Shown one piece after another: positions 7,940 through 14,361 of a DNA stretch of 14,361 nucleotides (position 1 is its first letter; the number at the start of each line of letters is the position of its first letter). Source of the DNA: Thiotrichales bacterium HSG1 (lineage in GTDB: Bacteria; Pseudomonadota; Gammaproteobacteria; Beggiatoales; Beggiatoaceae); assembly GCA_030378125.1 (NCBI GenBank), contig JAUCGN010000024.1, forward strand, positions 1 through 14,361, in the 5' to 3' direction. A program made the translations under genes and the position numbers. The notes under the pieces were generated by a model that was given only the letters and a program-made list of their open reading frames with translations, ran no database searches and was not told the origin of the DNA.

Positions 7940-10051
7940 GTGAATAAACACAGTATTCGTACCCGACTTTTAGTAACGATGTTAAGTCTAATTATAGTTT
8001 TGTTAACTATATTAACTTATGTGCAAATTAGTTCTCAACAATCTATTTTGGAAAGAGAATTAAAACATCATGAATTATCCTTAAAAAAGAAAATGCTGCA
8101 ATTGGGAGAAGTGCTTTCTGATAATTTGGCTAATCAAGTTGCGATTGAAATTACTGCGTTTAATTTTTCTAAAGTAACTGAATTAGTTAATCTTGCAGTT
8201 CAAAAAGATTCTTATTTGGAATATGGTATTCTGATGAACAGCGAACGTACTGCTCATTTACATACTCAAAAGCCAGAATTAGAATATGAAACTTTATCTG
8301 CTCCTGAAGATATTTTTGCGGCACAACAACAAAATAACTCTAGACAAAGCTTGCAGCAAGATAATGTAGAAATTATTGAATTTATATTACCTATTTCAAT
8401 AAGTAAGAATGTTTGGTTTTTACGTTTAGGTTTTTCTATGGCCACAGTTGCAACAGAAATTTCTATATCCAGACAAGAAAAAAATGAACAAATTCATATG
8501 ATGATAGTTCGTTCTATAATTACCACTATGTTGTTTTTATCATTAAGTACAATTTTAATCGTAATGATTGCAGCCAAAATTTCTAAACCTTTAGTCGAAT
8601 TAACCAATGTTGCTAAAGAACTAACTAATGGAAACTTTGCAGTTAAAATTCCAGTTTGTTACAAGTGTGGGAATAATAGCAAAGACGAAATCGCAGTTTT
8701 AGCTACAACTTTCACTAATATGGCAAAGAATTTAGAAACTTCCTACCAAAAATTAGAAAAATACAATAAATCTTACGAACGTTTTGTGCCACATGAATTT
8801 CTTAATTTTCTTAATAAGGAAAGCATCGTTGACATAAACTTAGGAGATCAAGTTGAAAAAGAAATGACAATTTTATTTTCTGATATTCGTGACTTTACAT
8901 CCATATCGGAAAAACTAACTCCAGAAGATAACTTTGATTTTATTAACACTTATCTTGGTTACATGGAACCAGTTATTCTTCAATATCAAGGTATTATTGA
9001 TAAATATATCGGTGATGCCATTATGGTTTTGTTTCCCACTAATGCCGATGATGCACTCAAGGGAGCAATTGCAATGTTAAAAGTATTGGCAAAATATAAC
9101 AATACCTTACGATATACTGAATTTGGTAAAATAAATATTGGCATTGGGTTACATACCGGAAAATTAATGTTGGGTATAATTGGTGGACAAAGTCGTATGG
9201 ATGGTACGGTTATTTCTGATGCGGTCAATTCGGCATCTCGAGTTGAAAGTTTAACTAAATTTTATGGAATATCACTACTGATAACCGAATACACTTTCAA
9301 AAAATTAACTGACCCTTCTCAGTATTCCATACGAGTGACGGATATTACTAAAGTTAAAGGAAAAACTTCAAAAATAATGGTTTATGAGGTATTTGATACA
9401 GATAGTCCTGAAAATATTGCCTTGAAGAATGAAACTTTAAAAGATTTTGAATCCGGGTTTGCGTTATATCATGATGATAAGATCGCTGATGCGAAACCAC
9501 TTTTTGAGTCAGTTCTACAAGTTAATCCTAACGATACAGTAGCACAAGTTTATTTAGAACGTTGCCAAAAAATTTTAAGCACAACAATGCCGGAACAACC
9601 GCTTATTCTCATTGTTGATGATATGCCAACCAATATACAAATATTGCTTAAAGTTCTCAGCAAACACAACTTTAAAATATTTATCGCTAAAGATGGAGAA
9701 ACGGCTCTTAAAATGGCATCAATTAAGAATCCTCATTTAATTTTGTTGGATATAATGATGCCGGGAATGAATGGATTTGAAGTTTGTAAGCAACTCAAAA
9801 AAAATTTAAACACTAAAAATATTCCGGTAATTTTTACAACTGCTCTATCAGAACAAAAGGATAAGGTTAAAGGATTTAAACTGGGAGCAGTAGACTATAT
9901 AACCAAACCTTTTGAAGAAAAAGAAGTTTTATCACGCATAAAGATCCATTTAAAACTTTATTTTTTGCAACAACAAATTCAAATGAAAAATGTAGAATTA
10001 AAAATTCAAAATGAGCAACTTAAAGGGACAATTAATGCTACTGGAATATAG
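7940..10051 (+). CDS. Membrane-bound class III adenylate cyclase with C-terminal receiver domain
   Basis: This 703-residue signalling protein probably makes cAMP. Order: transmembrane helix (about 9-30), periplasmic sensor (31-186), second helix (about 187-212), HAMP (213-268), class III cyclase (about 307-485), a short TPR-like stretch (about 500-545), receiver (about 554-672) and a terminal coil. The cyclase shows both metal Asp residues (Asp315 in FSDIRDFT, Asp359 in DKYIGDAIM), the transition-state pair Asn430/Arg434 in DAVNSASRVE, and Lys355. Thr423 stands where class IIIa enzymes have Asp; this Lys/Thr pair is typical of class IIIb, whose studied members respond to bicarbonate. The receiver has Asp560-Asp561, phospho-acceptor Asp604, Thr634 and Lys656, so a partner histidine kinase is expected elsewhere. 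The start is GTG with AAAAGG 7 bases upstream. A CYKCG pair (240-244) lies in HAMP. The tail stops soon after the receiver's coil, which may be a truncation. Confidence 0.9.
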   Translation: MNKHSIRTRLLVTMLSLIIVLLTILTYVQISSQQSILERELKHHELSLKKKMLQLGEVLSDNLANQVAIEITAFNFSKVTELVNLAVQKDSYLEYGILMNSERTAHLHTQKPELEYETLSAPEDIFAAQQQNNSRQSLQQDNVEIIEFILPISISKNVWFLRLGFSMATVATEISISRQEKNEQIHMMIVRSIITTMLFLSLSTILIVMIAAKISKPLVELTNVAKELTNGNFAVKIPVCYKCGNNSKDEIAVLATTFTNMAKNLETSYQKLEKYNKSYERFVPHEFLNFLNKESIVDINLGDQVEKEMTILFSDIRDFTSISEKLTPEDNFDFINTYLGYMEPVILQYQGIIDKYIGDAIMVLFPTNADDALKGAIAMLKVLAKYNNTLRYTEFGKINIGIGLHTGKLMLGIIGGQSRMDGTVISDAVNSASRVESLTKFYGISLLITEYTFKKLTDPSQYSIRVTDITKVKGKTSKIMVYEVFDTDSPENIALKNETLKDFESGFALYHDDKIADAKPLFESVLQVNPNDTVAQVYLERCQKILSTTMPEQPLILIVDDMPTNIQILLKVLSKHNFKIFIAKDGETALKMASIKNPHLILLDIMMPGMNGFEVCKQLKKNLNTKNIPVIFTTALSEQKDKVKGFKLGAVDYITKPFEEKEVLSRIKIHLKLYFLQQQIQMKNVELKIQNEQLKGTINATGI

Positions 10052-10067
10052 GCTAGGAATGTTAAAT

Positions 10068-10105
10068 GATTGTCTGAATTAGGATTTTAAGGATTAAAGA
10101 ATTAT
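10068..10105. repeat. Worn copy of a GATTGTCTGAATTAGGAT-type dispersed repeat
   Basis: The stretch starts GATTGTCTGAATTAGGAT and continues into AAGGATTAAAG. Its AGGATTTTAAGGATTAAAG core shares words with the large repeat block at 10731-11250 (AGGATTTTAA, GGATTAAAG). I recall this style of repeat from large sulfur bacteria, cyanobacteria and Bacteroidetes. It lies between the cyclase stop and the transposase remnant. Confidence 0.45.
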
Positions 10106-10123
10106 AGCAAAGCTAGTACTCCA

Positions 10124-10602
10124 TCAACCTTGTATTGATGGATAAAGTGATTTAAGTTTTATTCGAGCATCTTCAGTGGAAAAACGCCAGTTAACACAAA
10201 CAGTATCTTGGTTCCGTTTCCCATAGCTTTATTTCTGATCGCAAAATTTCTTGCTCTGGGATTCGTCGATTCAGACATTGGCGACTTAAAACGCCGATTT
10301 CTATTTCTGCCATATTAAGCCAACTGCCATGTTTTGGAGTATGATGAATTTCCAAACGTTCTGCAATTCGTCTAGCTTGGTTCAAATGTGCTATACAGTG
10401 AACCAAGCTTATGTGTATTAAGATTATCCATAACCAATATAATTTTTTTATCTGGATAATGTTCGTCAACCAAATCCTTCATCAAATGTGCCCAATCAAT
10501 TTTGGTGTGTCTGTCTGTGACCTCAACATGTCGCCATCCTTCCAGTGGTGCAGACAGCATAAATAGATTGCTCACACCATTGCGTTCGTATTCATAATCA
10601 TA
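10124..10602 (-). pseudogene. IS630-family transposase remnant (truncated, frameshifted)
   Basis: Three frames join into one IS630-type DDE transposase C-terminal half. Frame one (10602 to about 10375) reads YDYEYERNGVSNLFM, PLEGWRHVEVTDRHTK and VMDNLNTH, holding the second catalytic Asp. Frame two (about 10380 to 10200) reads ARRIAERLEIHHTPKHGSWL and NMAEIEIGVLSRQC, holding the catalytic Glu. Frame three (about 10200 to 10124) reads VNWRFSTEDARIKLKSLYPS and ends at TGA (complement of 10124-10126). The first break, at about 10375, follows FEPS and gives TAG; the second is near 10200. Everything N-terminal of YDYEYE, including the helix-turn-helix and first catalytic Asp, is absent, and a stop closes the frame just upstream (at 10642-10644). 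No terminal inverted repeats could be found. It cannot be active and marks the left edge of the accessory tract. Confidence 0.88.
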
Positions 10603-10688
10603 TTTTTCAACTCCTTTTTTCTTTAAAACATAGTAAATTAATTAACAGCAACTTTGCTTATCATTATGAACAGAAAAATGTAGAGAAT

Positions 10689-10723
10689 GTAGGATGGATA
10701 GGAGCAAAGCGTAAATCCACCAT
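10689..10723. repeat. GTAGGATGGAT...ATCCACCAT short palindromic repeat
   Basis: The arms GGATGGAT (about 10692) and ATCCACCAT (10715-10723) enclose a GCAAAGCGTAA centre. It matches in form the GTAGGGTGGATTAGCGCAGCGTAATCCACC family of intergenic repeats seen in many proteobacteria and cyanobacteria (recognised from memory). It is imperfect and lies alone between the transposase remnant and the large repeat block. The stretch 10621-10688 holds nothing I recognise. Confidence 0.5.
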
Positions 10724-10730
10724 ATATTTT

Positions 10731-10811
10731 TTGAACAAGATTACATAGATTAAAGGATAAAACATGATTAAAAACCTTATTCCAGATTTAATCCTGCCTA
10801 TCTTTTAATCC
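10731..10811. repeat. Left inverted arm of the repeat block
   Basis: This arm of about 81 bases begins TTGAACAAGATTACATAG and ends CTTTTAATCC. Read in reverse complement it aligns along its whole length with 11169-11250. The longest exact shared run covers a GGTTTTTAATCATGTTTTATCCTTTAATC-like segment of more than 25 bases, and differences are a few substitutions and one single-base gap. It overlaps the first bases of tandem unit 1. Confidence 0.8.
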
Positions 10812-11223
10812 GTTAAATCCTGTTCAATCACCTAACTGGCGAACTTCCATGAAAAAGATTAAAAACGTTTGAACAAGATTTAACGGATTTAAGGATAGAC
10901 AGGATTTTAAACCAATATGTTTTTGATTTAATCATGTTTTATCTTTTAATCCGTTAAATCCTGTTCAATCAGCTAACTGGCGAACTTCCATGAAAAAGAT
11001 TAAAAACGTTTGAACAAGATTTAACGGATTTAAGGATAGACAGGATTTTAAACCAATATGTTTTTGATTTAATCATGTTTTATCTTTGTAATCCGTTAAA
11101 TCCTGTTCAATCACCTAACCGGCGAACTTCCATGAAAAAGATTAAAAACGTTTGAACAAGATTATACAGGATTAAAAGATATTCAGGATTAAATCTGGAA
11201 CAAAGGTTTTTAATCATGTTTTA
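10801..11223. repeat. Three tandem 141-base units
   Basis: The units start at 10801, 10942 and 11083, an exact 141-base period, and the next start (11224) begins a partial fourth copy inside the right arm. Units 1 and 2 differ at a single base (C versus G, near unit base 31). Unit 3 matches for about its first 80 bases and then switches to the sequence of the outer arms. Each unit carries its own inverted arms (TTAATCCGTTAAATCCTG and the reverse-strand match of AGATTTAACGGATTTAA) around a fixed CTAACTGGCGAACTTCCATG centre. The near identity of units 1 and 2 implies a recent duplication. It is too long-period to be CRISPR and codes for nothing convincing. Confidence 0.9.
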
Positions 11224-11250
11224 TCCTTTAATCCTGCATAATCTTGTTCA
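11169..11250. repeat. Right inverted arm of the repeat block, overlapping the CHAT gene end
   Basis: This is the partner of the left arm at 10731-10811, in opposite orientation, so the whole 520-base block is bounded by long inverted repeats like a MITE-style element or a palindrome-forming repeat. The arm runs past the stop codon of the CHAT-STAND-TPR gene (11228-11230) and covers its last seven codons or so. Confidence 0.8.
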
Positions 11251-14200
11251 CAATCCCATCAACCTTCTCCTGCAATTCCCCAATATTAACTCCCCATTCT
11301 GCCAGCCACCGTTTTAAACTACTAAGTTCTGGAAGTTGTAATAGTTCGTTAAGTTTTGGTAGTGGGTAAATTGTGTCTTTTTCCTTAGCTTGTTGCATAT
11401 GAATAGCAAGGTTGCCTAAACATTCACCGCCAAGTAGTCTTTGTTGATTACCTGTCACAATATAATAAGCAATTTGAGCAAGCCGATGCCCAACCCCCTC
11501 CTCAACTTCCCCAACTCCATGCAAATAATTAGACAAATTACCATGAGAAATAGCTCTATCTTGAGGATTTGGCAACCGTTCACAAATAGCCAATGCTTGC
11601 CGTTCTTGTTCTATAGCATGTGACATATCGCCACGTTCTTTCCAAACATTAGCGAGGGCGGAAAGTACTTTGGCCTGATTTGTTAAATCATTTTTATTAG
11701 TAAAGACCTGCAAACAACTTTCCAATACTTGCTGTGCTTCATCCAAGCGTTCCAATTCTATCAAAGGTTTATAACGATTAAACCGAGTTCTAGCTAAAGC
11801 CTCTTCACTTTCACCAGCAGCTTGCTCAACTTGTCCTGTTTCAGTCAGCAAATCAAGACAGTCTTGCCAATGTTTTAATTGTAAGTGAGCGTAAATAGCA
11901 ATATTCAACCCACTAATAAAGGCACTAGTTAAAATATCGGTATCAGGTGCAGCAGCTAATTCTTCTCCTTGTTGACTCCGTTTCCACCAATCTCTAATTT
12001 TAGCCAGATGTTGTTCAATAGTTGGTAAAGCAGTTTCTACTTTTCCCAACATAATATCTATCCGCAGAGCTTCTAACTCATTACCAATTATATCAACTTC
12101 TGTTTTACCAGCTTTGCGTTCAGCTTGAGCAGAACGTTGAAAGGTCTCACGAGCCTCTGGCAATTGTCCCACATCACGAAGTGCAATGGCCCAATTCTGG
12201 CAAATCCAAGCTACATCCACCCAATTTTCCGCAGCTTCAGCCTCACTTGCAGACAATTTATACAAAGGCAAAGCCAGTTGTGGTTGAGCTGATTTGTTTA
12301 ACGCATCAGCCAAATAGGTACGCATCTTCCAACGCATTTTTCCAGCCGGCACTTGTTCAACAACAGTTTCTAATTCCGCAATAATAGCCTGTAATTGTTG
12401 GGGATTGTTGGTACTAGTCACCACAGAACTAGCAAAACTACCCAAAGCCTCAAATGCCTCCGCTCGTACTAGATAAGTTATCGCTCGCCGCCCCATTTCA
12501 GTTGCAGTTGTCTTATCCGAACCACGCACAGCCTTAAAAATACCAGCATACTGTTCCCCATAAGCTTGGCCAGTCTGCTTGGCATCTCGTTCCCCACAAT
12601 CTTCCGAATGCTCCTCCATCCAAACAGTACAACGTTCCCGCACTAACTCATGGAAACTATATACCGCCTTTTCAAATTTACCTTCTTGTTGCAACAAACC
12701 TGAATTGGTGAGTTCTTTTAATAATGGGCCGATAGCTGGTGAATCGGGAGTATTTTTAATTTTTTCTAATCTTTCTAATAAATTATTTATTTGTACAAGT
12801 AATTCTGGTGATTCACTTTGTGCTTTAGCCAACACCTGTTCCAATGCTTCTGGATTTTCAGTATATGGCAATAGCATTTCCATTTCTGATGACATAGCTT
12901 TACCAGACCAAACTTTATCCAACACAAAATACGGAACATCTTCCAAAGCCCGTGTCACCACCCACAACAACTGCCGAGCCTCCACACTCAACCGCTGCAC
13001 CAACAAATCCACCGCCCCAATCGCCACATCCTCCAAATACTTCTGCTCCTCCGCATCATCCTCCAACCGAGAAAAATGCTTAAAACCCTGCTCCTCCAAA
13101 CTAGCCAACGCCGTAACCAAACCATCCCTATCAACTGCCAAATCCCCCAAACGCTGCATAATCAACGGATGACCATGACTAATATCTAAAACTTTATTAA
13201 CTAAATTTCTATCAGTCAAATCCCCATGCCACAACCGATTCAACGCCTTATGACTCTGCAAAAACAACCGAGCCTCATTATCTGGCAACGGTCCCAACAG
13301 AAGAAGACCTTCCAGGTTTCCAAAACCTGGAAGGTCTGGGTTTAAAATCCGATGCCGACAAGTAATCAACACCCGTGAAGAACCCTGTAACTGTTGGCAA
13401 AATGCCGTCAACAAAGCCGTCCACTCTGGGTCTTTACAAGAATTATCCTCCAACAAATTAGTCTCAAAATTATCAATCACCAACAGGATAGGATAATCAT
13501 TCAATACCGCTAATAAATTCTCCCGCATCGTCTCATAACGAGCTGATTCCTGCTGAGGCAAATAAATCTTGCGATACTCATCATCCTGACACAATTCTCG
13601 ATAAGCCTTACTCAACCGCACCAACAACAAATCAATCTGCTGATAAAAAGCCTCGGCATTCAACGTTTGACCACGAGACTGCACCACCAACACCAAATCA
13701 AACTGATTATGCCATAAATTAATTGCTTCAGCCGCCAACGCAGTTTTCCCTAAACCAGCCAAACCTTGCACCAACACCACCGATGACTTATCCGCAGCCA
13801 ACCAATTCCGCTTTAATTTAGTCAACTCCTGACTCCGCCCCACAAAATGCGATCGAGCCTTAAACCCATATTTAGCATCACTCAACAAAGGCTGAAATCG
13901 TTGCTCTGGATACCGCTTTTGTTCCGAATTCCGCTTATTAGCCGCTTGCAACAACCATCGATCCTGCCCAAACAACAACGGTGTAACATGTTCAATCGCT
14001 GCAATAGTCGTATCCTTCGCCAACTCACTCCGAGCCATCGCCAAAGCCGCATCCGCCACATGCTGTTCCGCCAATAAATACTGATAAAACAACACCGCCA
14101 ATTGCCGAGCATACTCATCTCCCACCGAATATCGCATCGCCACTACCTGCGGAACTCCCGCCAACAACAATGCCAACGCCGTGCTAGTATAACCATCAAG

Positions 14201-14361
14201 ACCTACTTCAAGACCTACTAGGTTTCCAAAACCTAGTAGGTCTGGTTTTGAATCTAGTTTTGATTCTGATTTAAAAAAATCTCCCGAATGACAAGCAGAT
14301 AAAAACACTAATTGCGGTACAAAACCACCAGCCTGCTGAAACAATTGCACCAAACTAGCCC
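11228..14361 (-). CDS. CHAT protease-like / NB-ARC (STAND) ATPase / TPR protein, 5' partial
   Basis: The frame is open to the window edge and the start lies outside; residues here are counted from the TTG at 14353. First comes the C-terminal part of a CHAT caspase-like domain, with the catalytic Cys21 in LVFLSACHSG and the usual tail (LALLLAGVPQVVAMRYSVGD, then AALAMAR). The catalytic His should be just upstream. Next is FVGRSQEL (170-177) and an NB-ARC/STAND NTPase with Walker A GLAGLGKTA (Lys203), Walker B LLVIDNFE (Asp294), VLITCRHR and GHPL (394-397). A winged-helix-like region (about 440-600) is followed by TPR-type helical repeats (about 650-1000). STAND proteins use NTP-driven oligomerisation to switch on effectors, and CHAT domains are predicted or proven proteases in some defence systems. 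A sensor (TPR) to protease switch is the natural reading, but it is inference. Two palindromic elements are inserted in frame, and the last codons come from a repeat. Confidence 0.92.
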   Translation of the reverse strand, partial: ASLVQLFQQAGGFVPQLVFLSACHSGDFFKSESKLDSKPDLLGFGNLVGLEVGLDGYTSTALALLLAGVPQVVAMRYSVGDEYARQLAVLFYQYLLAEQHVADAALAMARSELAKDTTIAAIEHVTPLLFGQDRWLLQAANKRNSEQKRYPEQRFQPLLSDAKYGFKARSHFVGRSQELTKLKRNWLAADKSSVVLVQGLAGLGKTALAAEAINLWHNQFDLVLVVQSRGQTLNAEAFYQQIDLLLVRLSKAYRELCQDDEYRKIYLPQQESARYETMRENLLAVLNDYPILLVIDNFETNLLEDNSCKDPEWTALLTAFCQQLQGSSRVLITCRHRILNPDLPGFGNLEGLLLLGPLPDNEARLFLQSHKALNRLWHGDLTDRNLVNKVLDISHGHPLIMQRLGDLAVDRDGLVTALASLEEQGFKHFSRLEDDAEEQKYLEDVAIGAVDLLVQRLSVEARQLLWVVTRALEDVPYFVLDKVWSGKAMSSEMEMLLPYTENPEALEQVLAKAQSESPELLVQINNLLERLEKIKNTPDSPAIGPLLKELTNSGLLQQEGKFEKAVYSFHELVRERCTVWMEEHSEDCGERDAKQTGQAYGEQYAGIFKAVRGSDKTTATEMGRRAITYLVRAEAFEALGSFASSVVTSTNNPQQLQAIIAELETVVEQVPAGKMRWKMRTYLADALNKSAQPQLALPLYKLSASEAEAAENWVDVAWICQNWAIALRDVGQLPEARETFQRSAQAERKAGKTEVDIIGNELEALRIDIMLGKVETALPTIEQHLAKIRDWWKRSQQGEELAAAPDTDILTSAFISGLNIAIYAHLQLKHWQDCLDLLTETGQVEQAAGESEEALARTRFNRYKPLIELERLDEAQQVLESCLQVFTNKNDLTNQAKVLSALANVWKERGDMSHAIEQERQALAICERLPNPQDRAISHGNLSNYLHGVGEVEEGVGHRLAQIAYYIVTGNQQRLLGGECLGNLAIHMQQAKEKDTIYPLPKLNELLQLPELSSLKRWLAEWGVNIGELQEKVDGIVNKIMQD
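13305..13337. repeat. 33-base palindromic element inside the NB-ARC domain
   Basis: AGACCTTCCAGGTTT (13305-13319) and AAACCTGGAAGGTCT (13323-13337) are perfect 15-base complements around a CCA loop. Translated on the minus strand it yields residues 339-350, PDLPGFGNLEGL, between VLITCRHRI and LGPLPDNEARLF, two segments that should be close together in an NB-ARC fold. Similarity to the second copy extends about a dozen bases past the right arm (CTGG, then TTTAAAATC here). Confidence 0.95.
14196..14219. repeat. Perfect 12-base tandem duplication beside the second palindrome
   Basis: TCAAGACCTACT occurs at 14196-14207 and again at 14208-14219. The second copy runs into the left arm of the palindrome. 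In the protein it appears as VGLE-VGLD. It may be slippage at the palindrome edge or a trace of the insertion event. Confidence 0.9.
14211..14243. repeat. 33-base palindromic element inside the CHAT domain
   Basis: AGACCTACTAGGTTT (14211-14225) and AAACCTAGTAGGTCT (14229-14243) are perfect 15-base complements around the same CCA loop. It encodes residues 37-48, PDLLGFGNLVGL, in the same frame phase as the other copy. It lies between the catalytic LSACHSG and the YTSTALALLLAG strand. The only differences from the first element within the 33 bases are the central triplet of each arm. Confidence 0.95.

Noticed and set aside
10191..10575. Programmed frameshift making an active transposase
   Set aside because: Two separate breaks, loss of the N-terminal half with the first catalytic Asp, and an upstream stop point to decay rather than recoding.
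10850..10873. Seven-codon mini-ORF (MKKIKNV) present in every tandem unit
   Set aside because: The ATG has no Shine-Dalgarno and the repetition simply follows the unit duplication; no reason to think it is translated.
10801..11223. CRISPR array
   Set aside because: The 141-base units are repeated throughout, with no short repeat separating unique spacers, and no cas gene is present.
12579..13172. 197-codon open frame on the plus strand
   Set aside because: It lies wholly inside the CHAT-STAND gene on the other strand, has no recognisable domain, and the G-poor plus strand here makes long antisense frames easy.

Overview
The window is AT-rich, gene-dense bacterial DNA. ArgB reads like the Pseudomonas-type enzyme and RelA like the gammaproteobacterial one. 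A CbbY-type phosphatase, a cyanobacterial-style class III cyclase, a CHAT-STAND-TPR protein and many short dispersed palindromic repeats complete the content. Together these suggest a large sulfur-oxidising gammaproteobacterium of the Thiotrichales (Beggiatoa, Thioploca or Thiomargarita type). That placement is an inference from recognised protein and repeat styles; no rRNA is present to confirm it.

Layout. 1-2910 (+): the C-terminal two thirds of an RND efflux permease (5' end outside the window), followed closely by a HAD phosphatase of the CbbY type. 2911-2985: a convergent gap with an inverted repeat. 2986-4494 (-): a two-gene unit, a small lipoprotein and then yebC, 9 bases apart. 4590-5486 (+): argB, divergent from the lipoprotein. 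5487-5709: an intergenic region with two facing copies of a 27-base dispersed repeat. 5710-10051 (+): relA and a membrane-bound class III nucleotide cyclase with a C-terminal receiver, 67 bases apart, so ppGpp and probably cAMP signalling genes sit side by side. 10052-11227: a gene-poor tract holding a decayed IS630-type transposase and several dispersed repeats. Its main feature is a 520-base block of three 141-base tandem units bounded by inverted arms of about 81 bases. 11228-14361 (-): the C-terminal 1043 codons of a CHAT-NB-ARC-TPR protein, which runs off the window.

The left 10 kb is ordinary core and signalling material. The right 4 kb is accessory. The CHAT-STAND-TPR protein has the layout of predicted caspase-like, nucleotide-switch conflict proteins. 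It has been invaded twice, in the same reading frame, by a 33-base palindromic element that adds a PDLxGFGNLxGL peptide. The two copies differ only in a central triplet, and that triplet is compensated on the other arm. The neighbouring repeat block supplies the last codons and the stop of the same gene. These repeat-protein interactions are the most unusual content of the window.
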